Shown: positions 40,761 through 47,717 of the stretch, in pieces | How positions within the stretch are numbered: position 1 is the stretch's first letter | Layout of the letters: each line of letters begins with the position of its first letter | Assembly (NCBI RefSeq): GCF_006974145.1 | Contig: NZ_CP039456.1 | Location: forward strand, 2,728,499 to 2,792,498 | Length of the DNA: 64,000 nucleotides | From: Changchengzhania lutea | Lineage (GTDB): Bacteria > Bacteroidota > Bacteroidia > Flavobacteriales > Flavobacteriaceae | Direction: 5' to 3' | The notes under the pieces: generated by a model | What the model saw: the letters and a program-made list of their open reading frames with translations, nothing else | What the model was told of the DNA's origin: nothing | Databases searched by the model: none | Program-made: the position numbers and the translations under genes

Positions 40761-42161
40761 TTATTTCAATCCCGCAATTCTATCATCTTCAAGAATAGCT
40801 TCGGTTTTTTGTTTTACTTTTTCTAAAATTAATTTTAAGTTATCTGATGCGCTAATCTCTTTATCTGTCAGCATGTTTAAAATAGCTTTATCTTGAGCGC
40901 GTCCTTTTAACATGGCTTCTCTATAACCTATATGCTCATTAAACGTTACCAGTGAGTATTTAGAAGCATAGTCTTCTGGAAACGCTTTTTCTAAAGCCAT
41001 TTCCAATTTACGCTTTTCTTGGAATATAGGATTAGCCACATGGTCTTTCATTTCATGAAAATTATCTATGGCTAAATCTGCAATGGCATCGGTATCTTTT
41101 TTACGTTTTTTTTCATACTCCATAAAAACAGTTTCCCAATGGCCTTTGTGCTTATCTAAAACGGCATCAAATTCTACCACATCTTCAAAGGACGCATTCA
41201 TGCCTTGACCATAAAAAGGAACAATGGCGTGGGCAGCATCACCCATTAAGAGCGTATGGCCTTTATAATGCCATGGCGAACATTTTACTGTGCCTAAAGG
41301 TGCCGTAGGATTTTCAAAAAAATCGTTGACCAAATTAGGCATTAGTGCCAATGCATCTGGAAAGGCTTCGCTAAAGAATTCAAGAACGACTTCTTCGTTT
41401 GTTAGGTTGTTAAAATTGTACTTGCCTTCATCATAACTGAGGAATAAGGTGACCGTAAAACTGCCGTCTAAATTTGGTAGAGCAATGAGCATAAAATGAC
41501 CACGAGGCCAAATATGTAAGGCATTTTTATAGGTTTTATAATCACCATTATCTTTTGGTAAAATGGTGAGTTCCTTATAGCCGTGGGTTAAATAGTTCTG
41601 GGAAAAACTAAATAGAAATTTTTTACTTAAATAATAACTTTTTCGCATGACAGAACCGGCACCGTCTGTTGCTATAATAATATCGGCATCCTCAACGAAT
41701 TCATCTTTGGTTTTGTGATCTTGAAATAGTGCTGTTGTTTTTTCGAAATCAACCGACTTACATTTTTTATTGAAATACAGATTGACGTTTGCATGCTTTT
41801 CGGCTTCATCCAAGAGCAATGCATTTAAACCGCCACGTGAAATGGAATTGATATATTCATGCGCTCGTCCACTATAATTGGATTGGAAGGTGTTGCCTTT
41901 TTTATCATGAATCATCCTGCCGTGCATAGGGATGCAAAGCGCTTTAACTTGCTCTTCTAAACCTACTAATGTCATGGCTTTATTTCCGCGATCTGAAAAG
42001 GCAAGATTAATGGATCGTCCAGCACTAATGTCCACTGTTCTTAAATCTGGACGCATCTCATAAACCGATACGTTATAGCCGCGCTGCCCCAATCTTAAAG
42101 CCAGCAAGCTCCCACAGAGTCCTGCACCTATGATGAGTATGTTTTGTTTTTTTTCTTTCAT
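40761..42161 (-). CDS. kmo: kynurenine 3-monooxygenase
   Basis: A 466-residue FAD hydroxylase that makes 3-hydroxykynurenine from kynurenine with NADPH and O2. FAD motifs are complete: IIGAGLCGSLLALRLGQRGY at residues 9-28, DADIIIATDGAGSVMRK, and MGDAAHAIVPFYGQGMNASFEDV. The PRGHFMLIALPNLDGSFT segment is specific for KMO. The C-terminal region is helical and amphipathic, as in other KMOs. It follows kynU after a 259-base spacer holding a dispersed repeat. Confidence 0.96.
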   Translation of the reverse strand: MKEKKQNILIIGAGLCGSLLALRLGQRGYNVSVYEMRPDLRTVDISAGRSINLAFSDRGNKAMTLVGLEEQVKALCIPMHGRMIHDKKGNTFQSNYSGRAHEYINSISRGGLNALLLDEAEKHANVNLYFNKKCKSVDFEKTTALFQDHKTKDEFVEDADIIIATDGAGSVMRKSYYLSKKFLFSFSQNYLTHGYKELTILPKDNGDYKTYKNALHIWPRGHFMLIALPNLDGSFTVTLFLSYDEGKYNFNNLTNEEVVLEFFSEAFPDALALMPNLVNDFFENPTAPLGTVKCSPWHYKGHTLLMGDAAHAIVPFYGQGMNASFEDVVEFDAVLDKHKGHWETVFMEYEKKRKKDTDAIADLAIDNFHEMKDHVANPIFQEKRKLEMALEKAFPEDYASKYSLVTFNEHIGYREAMLKGRAQDKAILNMLTDKEISASDNLKLILEKVKQKTEAILEDDRIAGLK

Positions 42162-42170
42162 TTTTGTCTT

Positions 42171-42187
42171 CCTGAACTTGTTTCAGG
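42171..42187. repeat. short hairpin repeat upstream of kmo
   Basis: CCTGAACTTGTTTCAGG is a small hairpin of a type frequent in flavobacterial intergenic DNA. A related form (ACTGAACTTATTTCAGT) is present after nqrF near 15695. Confidence 0.5.
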
Positions 42188-42198
42188 ATCTTATTATT

Positions 42199-42390
42199 GT
42201 TCATTTTGTCTTGATACAAAACGAACCAAAAAATCATATTGAAATGAGGAATTTTTCTCCTGTTATCTCAGAAGAATACCAAAAATCAAATCTAAATTTT
42301 TTCCAAGGCTTCAAAAATTTTTAACAATTTGATTTTTATATTCTGCATTTCAATGTTCAATTCTGTGAATTGATTTGGGACTTGACTTTC
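42199..42390. repeat. dispersed intergenic repeat, copy A
   Basis: It begins TGTTCATTTTGTCTTGATAC and ends near GGGACTTGACTTT. The same start, an internal TACAAAAC/GATCATAT/GAGGAA series and the same end recur at 47189-47412. No coding potential. It fills the kynU-kmo spacer. Confidence 0.55.
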
Positions 42391-42420
42391 TGCTAAAGTC
42401 TGTTAATTCCATCTTGCATA

Positions 42421-43776
42421 CTATTTTTCACGTTTAAAAATCCGCCTCAGTTCCCTCTCCTTCGGAGAGAGAGGGTTAGGGAGAGAAAATATTCCTTTCA
42501 GTTTCTCAACCAATCTAAAAACATCTTCAAATGAATTATAAAGTGGTACTGGCGCACAACGAATAACGTCTGGTTCCCTCCAATCACTTATCACACCAGC
42601 TTGGGTTAATGTGTCATGTAATGTTTTGTTTGCATTTTTTACCTGAATGGATATTTGACAACCACGTTCATCCGGGTTTTCTGGCGTAATAATTTTTATC
42701 ACATGTTCTCCAAGTTGCTTCAATAGGAATTCAAAATAACCTGTTAATTTTTTAGATTTATCAATCAAATTATCGAACCCGACTTCATTAAATATATCCA
42801 ACGAAGCCTTTATTGCTGCCATAGATAAAATGGGTGGATTACTCAATTGCCAACCTTCTGCACCCGGTAATTGGTCGAATTCATCACGCATTTTAAAACG
42901 TGTTTCCTTGTTATGGCTCCACCAACCTGTAAATCGATTTAAATCTTTTTTATAAGCATGTCGCTCATGCACAAAACAACCTGCTAAACTGCCTGGGCCG
43001 GAATTTAAATATTTGTACGTACACCAAACAGCAAAATCTACACCTGAATCGTGTAAATTAAGCGCTACGTTACCAGCACCGTGAGCACAGTCAAAACCAA
43101 CAGTGCACCCAAAATCGTGTCCCAATGTTGTGATACGTTTTAAGTCGAAAAACTGTCCCGTGTAATAATTAACACCACCAATCATAATAAGTGCTATTTC
43201 ATGCCCATGTTCTTCAAGGATGGTTTCTAAGTCTTCATATTGTAAAAGTGTCTCGTCTTTTTTAGGCTTCCAGAGTATTAAACCCGCTTTGTCATCATAG
43301 CCATGATGTCGTAATTGTGATTCTACCGCATATTTATCTGAAGGGAAGGCATCGCTTTCAATAAGAATTTTATAACGCGTTTTTGTGGGTTTGTAAAAGG
43401 AAACCATCATTAAGTGAAGGTTTGCCGTTAGAGTGTTCATAACAACCACTTCCATGGGTTTTGCGCCAACAATTTTCGACATGCTTTCAGTAAGGAATTC
43501 GTGGTAGTTTAACCATGGTGTTTCTCCTTCTGTATGCCCTTCTACTCCTAAATTAGCCCAGTCGTCAAGTTCTTGATTAACATAGGCTTTCGTTGCTTTA
43601 GGTTGTAGCCCTAAAGAATTTCCAGTCATGTAGATGAGTGTGTTACCTGCTGCATCCTTAGGAATGTGAAATTGATTTCTATAATGATTTAAAGCATCTT
43701 CATGGTCCAATTGCTGTGCATATTTAAGACCTAATTGATGGATAGACAATGTGTTTTGGTTTTGTGTTTCTAACAA
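42421..43776 (-). CDS. kynU: kynureninase
   Basis: A 451-residue PLP enzyme that cleaves kynurenine or 3-hydroxykynurenine to (3-hydroxy)anthranilate and alanine. The PLP lysine is Lys255 in WCTYKYLNSGPG, with FDCAHGAGN shortly before, and NPPILSMAAIKASLDIF further on. The conserved enzyme ends around KLKGIF at about residue 428. The last ~22 residues (NPLSPKERE and following) are read from a GGGTTAGGG-type palindromic repeat that has entered the 3' end. It is the first gene of the kynurenine cluster and is divergent from the CDGSH gene. Confidence 0.96.
   Translation of the reverse strand: MLETQNQNTLSIHQLGLKYAQQLDHEDALNHYRNQFHIPKDAAGNTLIYMTGNSLGLQPKATKAYVNQELDDWANLGVEGHTEGETPWLNYHEFLTESMSKIVGAKPMEVVVMNTLTANLHLMMVSFYKPTKTRYKILIESDAFPSDKYAVESQLRHHGYDDKAGLILWKPKKDETLLQYEDLETILEEHGHEIALIMIGGVNYYTGQFFDLKRITTLGHDFGCTVGFDCAHGAGNVALNLHDSGVDFAVWCTYKYLNSGPGSLAGCFVHERHAYKKDLNRFTGWWSHNKETRFKMRDEFDQLPGAEGWQLSNPPILSMAAIKASLDIFNEVGFDNLIDKSKKLTGYFEFLLKQLGEHVIKIITPENPDERGCQISIQVKNANKTLHDTLTQAGVISDWREPDVIRCAPVPLYNSFEDVFRLVEKLKGIFSLPNPLSPKERELRRIFKREK
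42453..42481. repeat. palindromic repeat R3 inside kynU
   Basis: CCCTCTCC-TTC-GGAGAG... followed by GGGTTAGGG. Same family as R1 and R2, but it lies inside the reading frame of kynU and is translated. Confidence 0.8.
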
Positions 43777-43868
43777 AAATAAGCATTATAATCTTAGAAA
43801 TAAAGCTGCTGTTTTACATCTTGATAGCCTATGTTTTTTTTTGTATATTTATTAAAAAACTTAGGGAT

Positions 43869-44288
43869 ATGGGTAAAACAAAAGAATTTTCTAACGGCGA
43901 GATTACAGTGGTTTGGAAACCAGAGTCTTGTATACATTCTGCAAATTGCGTCAATGGTTTGCCAAAAGTATTTCAACCTGGTGAACGCCCATGGATAAAA
44001 ATTGATAATGCGACAACGGAAGCGTTAATTAGCCAAGTAAAGGAATGTCCGTCTGGGGCATTGAGTTCTTATAAGAATGGTGACACTGAAAAGACATCTG
44101 AAACTTCAGAAATAAAAGTTCAAGTATTGGGGAATGGCCCCTTATTAGTTTCAGGAACCTTAGAAGTGACACTTAAGGACGGGGCAACAGAAACTAAAAC
44201 TAAATCAACAGCATTTTGCAGATGTGGTGCATCCCACACCAAGCCTTACTGTGATGGCTCTCATGTGAAAGAAAACTTTAAGGGATAG
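43869..44288 (+). CDS. YjdI-type 4Fe-4S mono-cluster plus CDGSH iron-sulfur protein
   Basis: A 139-residue fusion. Residues about 5-65 are a YjdI/Fer4_19 domain (VVWKPESCIHSANCVNGLPKVF ... VKECPSGALS); residues about 75-139 are a CDGSH domain binding a 2Fe-2S cluster through FCRCGASHTKPYCDGSH. I start at ATG 43869; a longer frame upstream encodes a hydrophobic stretch overlapping the kynU promoter region and is not conserved in type. The likely role is electron transfer or cluster handling. It is divergent from kynU and followed ten bases later by the second MITE-like element. Confidence 0.92.
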   Translation: MGKTKEFSNGEITVVWKPESCIHSANCVNGLPKVFQPGERPWIKIDNATTEALISQVKECPSGALSSYKNGDTEKTSETSEIKVQVLGNGPLLVSGTLEVTLKDGATETKTKSTAFCRCGASHTKPYCDGSHVKENFKG

Positions 44289-44298
44289 TTTATGAATT

Positions 44299-44458
44299 GA
44301 ACTCATCTTGACTTTTTCTGTTTCCTAAAAAACGGCTAAAATTCGCTCATATTTCGTTACTTTTTTTATTCGTAGCGATGCTATGCCTTTCAAAAAGTAT
44401 CTCATCTGTACAAATTTTATCTCGTTTTCGGTTAAAAACAAAAAGTCAAGATGAGTTC
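44299..44458 (-). mobile_element. MITE-like element, copy 2
   Basis: A 160-bp element, inverted relative to copy 1 at 28339-28499, with about 16 differences and one indel over its length. Ends are GAACTC...GAGTTC with 19-base inverted repeats. It is flanked by ATT on both sides, a 3-bp target duplication different from the TCT of copy 1. It follows the CDGSH gene stop by ten bases. Confidence 0.8.
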
Positions 44459-44760
44459 ATTGAAAAAGCTTCTTAACTGAAATAATTAAAAAGCTTTAGG
44501 AATATAATAGACGCGTGACGCGGAAGATTATATTATATATACGTTTGTAGTTCGTATTTTGATTTTCTACCTACACAAAATATATGTGATTATACAGTGT
44601 TTTACCAGTGACAAATATTTGTCTGATTATTGACTGACCTGTTTTGGTCTTGTATGTCCCCTTGAGGGGACTCTAGGGGTGTTTTTTGTCTATTGTCATC
44701 AAATTTGTGCTTACTGGTATGATAACGAATGACCAATAAATATATTCTTCATTATGAATG
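44459..44760. other. AT-rich spacer with repeats
   Basis: No gene. AAGCTT and AAGCTTT near 44466-44497 form a loose hairpin, and a GGGG-type palindromic repeat (R4) lies at 44657-44687. The rest has no recognisable signal. Confidence 0.4.
44657..44687. repeat. palindromic repeat R4
   Basis: TCCCCTTGAGGGGACTCTAG followed by GGGTGTTTT. It is almost identical to R5 at 47463-47493, three kilobases away, and shares the form of R1-R3. Confidence 0.7.
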
Positions 44761-45435
44761 TCATTCCAAAACAACTTCAATATTAGTAAAATTGAGGTTC
44801 CAGTTGGCGTTTTCCTTTTTATGTTCGGTCGCTATTTTTATACCATTAAACATTTTGTAATTTTCGAAAGTTGTTGCCATGGTGGGTTCTGTAGCATTGA
44901 CTTTTCTATATATCCACTCTTGAATTAGAAAGGTATCGTCATAAAATAAATCATAAGCATCGCCTGGAGTATAGCCGCCATCATTGGAATAGGTTAGTGT
45001 AATCTTATTCAAATTGGTTTTACTTATTGGTGACTCAGCTTTGACTGGCTCGGTTATGGTTGTACCCGTATCCCAAACAAGTTGATACGGTACTAACAAC
45101 CAAAATTTGTCGTTTATAAACCCCTGATCTGCTTGCATATTGGTAGAATCAATTTGAGTTCTAATGTAGCTAATCGTGTCATTCTTGTTTATTAAGATTA
45201 CCTCGTTGGTTTTTGGTTTCCAAATCCATCGTCTTTCAAAATACACGCTATCTCTATCTACGTTGAAGGTGAATTTAATTTCAGAAACTTTATCCCAAAG
45301 TTTAAAACCATGCGCATTTGCAATTTTTTCAGCTATAGTTAATGGCTTCGAGTTCGTTTCAGAAATTGTTTTTGTATCATTTTTACAGGAAAATATGGCA
45401 ACTGCAATACAGAGAACAAATATTAATTTTTTCAT
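44761..45435 (-). CDS. DUF6503-like lipoprotein
   Basis: A 224-residue lipoprotein: basic n-region, hydrophobic core and lipobox ending at Cys17 (AVAIFSC). The mature part starts with IAEKIANAHGFKLWDKVSEIKFTF and continues in alternating strands (FERRWIWKPKTNEVIL, LFYDDTFLIQEWIYR, MFNGIKIATEHK). This pattern resembles the LolA/outer-membrane-lipoprotein-carrier type half barrel and, from memory, the DUF6503 family of Flavobacteriaceae. Function unknown. It is divergent from the methyltransferase gene. Confidence 0.78.
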   Translation of the reverse strand: MKKLIFVLCIAVAIFSCKNDTKTISETNSKPLTIAEKIANAHGFKLWDKVSEIKFTFNVDRDSVYFERRWIWKPKTNEVILINKNDTISYIRTQIDSTNMQADQGFINDKFWLLVPYQLVWDTGTTITEPVKAESPISKTNLNKITLTYSNDGGYTPGDAYDLFYDDTFLIQEWIYRKVNATEPTMATTFENYKMFNGIKIATEHKKENANWNLNFTNIEVVLE

Positions 45436-45503
45436 AATTGAATTTTTTCAAAGATATATAAGATTGCTGAACTTGTTATATATTAGAACTTTAAACTTTT
45501 GTT

Positions 45504-46304
45504 ATGAAAACGAACACCGAGTATTTCAAGGTAAACAAAGTCACATGGAATGAGAAAGTTGAGGTTCATGCGCAGAGTGACCTATACGATTTAGAAGCTT
45601 TTAAAAACGGAAAATCTTCCTTAATGCCTTATGAATTGGAGGCTTTGGGCGATGTAGAAGGAAAATCCTTACTTCACTTGCAATGTCATTTTGGTCAAGA
45701 TACCCTGAGTTGGAGTAGGATGGGAGCCAAATGTACGGGGGTAGATTTAAGTGATGCCGGTATAAAACTGGCGGAAAGCTTAAATAATGAGTTGCACTTA
45801 GATGCCAAATTTGTTTGCTGTAATGTTTTAGAGACTTCTGAATTTGTAACAGATACTTTTGATATTGTTTTCACCAGTTATGGCGTTATTGGTTGGTTAC
45901 CCGACTTAAAACCTTGGGGAAAAATGATTGCAGAAAAACTAAATGTGGGTGGCACATTTTTTATGGCTGAATTCCATCCGATAGTTTGGATGTTTGATTA
46001 TACGGAAGGTAAATCAGAAATGACATATGGATATTTGCAGAAGGGCGTAATTTATGAAGAATATGAAGGCACCTACGCTGATGAATCGTCAAACATGGTA
46101 AGTAAAGAATACGGCTGGAACCACGGTTTAGGGGAAGTTGTTTCTGCTTTAACAGAAGCTGGATTGCGTATAGACTATTTAAAAGAGTATGATGAAAGTC
46201 CGTACGATGTGTTACCAGATTTGATAAAAACCGAAACGGGGATGTATGTAACAAAAGATAAATTATATCCTTTAATTTTTACTTTAAAGGCTACTAAGTT
46301 ATAG
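45504..46304 (+). CDS. class I SAM-dependent methyltransferase
   Basis: A 266-residue methyltransferase-domain protein. Motif I is SLLHLQCHFGQDTLSWSRMGA (about residues 54-74), in which the usual GxGxG is replaced by Q-C-H-F-G, followed by CTGVDLSDAGIKLA, FDIVFTSYGVIGWLPDL and FFMAEFHP. This variant motif is typical of a Bacteroidota group annotated only as methyltransferase. The substrate is unknown. Single gene between a lipoprotein and msrA. Confidence 0.88.
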   Translation: MKTNTEYFKVNKVTWNEKVEVHAQSDLYDLEAFKNGKSSLMPYELEALGDVEGKSLLHLQCHFGQDTLSWSRMGAKCTGVDLSDAGIKLAESLNNELHLDAKFVCCNVLETSEFVTDTFDIVFTSYGVIGWLPDLKPWGKMIAEKLNVGGTFFMAEFHPIVWMFDYTEGKSEMTYGYLQKGVIYEEYEGTYADESSNMVSKEYGWNHGLGEVVSALTEAGLRIDYLKEYDESPYDVLPDLIKTETGMYVTKDKLYPLIFTLKATKL

Positions 46305-46326
46305 TGACTATGGTTTCCTTTATATT

Positions 46327-46983
46327 CTAATGACTATCCTTAAGTAATTCTGGAAATTTCGCTTTAAATTTATTTAAGCGTGGTATAGAAACATTTCTGA
46401 TATAACCATTATTCGGGTGTAAGCGTTCGTAGTTTTGATGGTAGTCTTCAGCAACCCAAAACTTTTGAAACGGATAAACTTCTGCAGCAACTGTTTTATT
46501 CAATTTTTTTTCTAGTGCCGCTTTTTTGGATTCAATAATGTCTTTTTGTTCGTCATTTTGATAAAAAATAATAGATCGGTATTGAGAGCCATTATCGGGA
46601 CCTTGGCCATTAAGTTGCGTTGGATTTTGCGAACCAAAGTAAACATCAACCAGAGTAGCGAAACTGACTATATTGGGATCGTAAATAATTTCTACAGCCT
46701 CAGCATGTCCTGTTCTTCCCGTATTACTAGCTTCATAAGTTGGGTTTTTGGTATGTCCGCCAGAATAACCACTAACCGATTCTTCAACCCCTTTTACGCT
46801 TTCATAAACGGCTTCCACACACCAAAAGCAACCGCTTGCAAAATAAGCTCGGGCTTTACCGTTGACAATAGGAACCTCGACGGGAGCTTTTGTTAGGAGG
46901 CTGTTTTGTTCTTCATTGGTTTGAGCAGCATTTTTACAGTTATAGAATAACGCCAATAGCAATAAGGGAAATATTTTTTTCAT
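46327..46983 (-). CDS. msrA: peptide-methionine (S)-S-oxide reductase, lipoprotein form
   Basis: A 218-residue MsrA, counted from the ATG at 46983; an upstream start adds only 14 basic residues. A lipobox ending at Cys16 (LLLALFYNC) anchors it in the envelope, so it repairs oxidised methionines outside the cytoplasm. The catalytic motif is GCFWCVEAVYE with Cys52, followed by GYSGGHTKNPTYEAS and GHAEAVEIIYDP. The resolving cysteine seen in E. coli-type enzymes near the C-terminus is not present, so regeneration may use a different thiol. Confidence 0.95.
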   Translation of the reverse strand: MKKIFPLLLLALFYNCKNAAQTNEEQNSLLTKAPVEVPIVNGKARAYFASGCFWCVEAVYESVKGVEESVSGYSGGHTKNPTYEASNTGRTGHAEAVEIIYDPNIVSFATLVDVYFGSQNPTQLNGQGPDNGSQYRSIIFYQNDEQKDIIESKKAALEKKLNKTVAAEVYPFQKFWVAEDYHQNYERLHPNNGYIRNVSIPRLNKFKAKFPELLKDSH

Positions 46984-47049
46984 AAGAATTCTTTTTTTCT
47001 TTTTAAATAGACACGCGTTGTGCATTTTGAATTTTTATACTAAAAGGAT

Positions 47050-47134
47050 GTCAGTTCGAGTGAAATTCTACAAGAATTTTGTATCGAGAACAGTTTTTAA
47101 CACGTAAACTTTTATTCTCGATACAAATTCACTC
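47050..47134. repeat. inverted-repeat unit with TTGTATCGAGAA arms
   Basis: GAGTGAA (47059-47065) and TTGTATCGAGAA (47079-47090) are mirrored by TTCTCGATACAA (47115-47126) and TTCACTC (47128-47134). The arms are perfect and the centre is AT-rich. The form is that of a small palindromic intergenic unit, known to me from other flavobacterial genomes. Confidence 0.65.
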
Positions 47135-47188
47135 AAAATGCACAATGGGTAATAGTCGCATAAAAGTACGAAACCTTAATTTATTTAT

Positions 47189-47412
47189 GTTCATTTTGCC
47201 TTGATGCACTATTTCGCTTTTTTAGGAATACCTAGTAGACATTTCAAGCTAAATACAAAACAAAAAGATCATATCAATCTGAGGAAATTGTTAAAGCACC
47301 ATTCGCTCTCGGAATTACGCGCCTAAAGCTGCGCTTTGCGACTCCGTTCCTTCACTCTTTATTTCTTCATATTGATGATTCCGACCGTGTAGGAAGTTGG
47401 GACTTGACTTTT
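47189..47412. repeat. dispersed intergenic repeat, copy B
   Basis: It begins TGTTCATTTTGCCTTGATGC and ends TTGGGACTTGACTTTT, as in copy A at 42199-42390, with an internal insertion. The middle holds GC-rich CGCGCCTAAAGCTGCGC, which can form a hairpin. Confidence 0.5.
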
Positions 47413-47462
47413 GTTGAGGTTTTGTTTTTTTTTTAAAATTGTGTTTTGTTATCGTTAGGTTA

Positions 47463-47493
47463 TCCCCTAGAGGGGATTATAGGGGTGTTTTTT
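47463..47493. repeat. palindromic repeat R5
   Basis: TCCCCTAGAGGGGATTATAG followed by GGGTGTTTT; differs from R4 at only three positions over the shared core. Confidence 0.7.
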
Positions 47494-47554
47494 TTAATTT
47501 ATTATATTGGTATGTTTGAACTTCAAACTGAAGAGTGTTACTGCGGACTGTCCC

Positions 47555-47647
47555 GCGTTAGGGATTGCAGTGGAAATCCTTTTGCTTTTTTGCAAAAGAT
47601 TGTAGCGGAAAGCCCGACCCTTCCGATAGCTATCGGGAGGGTAACGC
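47555..47647 (+). ncRNA. structured RNA candidate, Flavo-1-like
   Basis: A closed three-stem structure can be drawn. P1 is GCGTTA (47555-47560) with TAACGC (47642-47647). P2 is GGG (47561-47563) with CCC (47613-47615), an internal loop, then CCTTTTGC with GCAAAAG. P3 is CCGATAG/CTATCGG (47623-47636). The P2 internal loop has two facing copies of GATTGYAGYGGAAA (47563-47576 and 47598-47611). The form resembles the flavobacterial Flavo-1 motif as far as I recall, so the name is tentative. The strand is chosen because the motif reads in this direction; it is followed by a hairpin terminator. Confidence 0.5.
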
Positions 47648-47663
47648 CCAAATTATTAGGCAT

Positions 47664-47692
47664 AAAAAAAGCCTTCAAATTACTTGAAGGCT
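47664..47692. terminator. bidirectional terminator
   Basis: GCCTTCAA (47671-47678) pairs with TTGAAGGC (47684-47691), with A7 on the left and TTTT on the right. On the minus strand the stem is followed by T7, ending the coiled-coil gene; on the plus strand it would end the RNA candidate. Confidence 0.85.
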
Positions 47693-47717
47693 TTTAAAAG
47701 TATATTTTAAAAATGGA

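Larger units (their letters stand above)
46984..47717. other. 734-base gene-free, repeat-rich spacer
   Basis: It contains, in order, an inverted repeat around TTGTATCGAGAA, copy B of a dispersed repeat, palindromic repeat R5, a structured-RNA candidate and a terminator. An 83-codon frame across the RNA candidate is not credible as a gene. Confidence 0.6.

Noticed and set aside
43749-43868. Hydrophobic N-terminal extension of the CDGSH protein
   Set aside because: It would overlap the 5' end of kynU and put a membrane helix on a soluble iron-sulfur protein; the ATG at 43869 precedes the domain directly.
47446-47697. 83-codon frame in the spacer after msrA
   Set aside because: It runs through repeat R5, the RNA candidate and the terminator, and has no domain or codon pattern of a gene.
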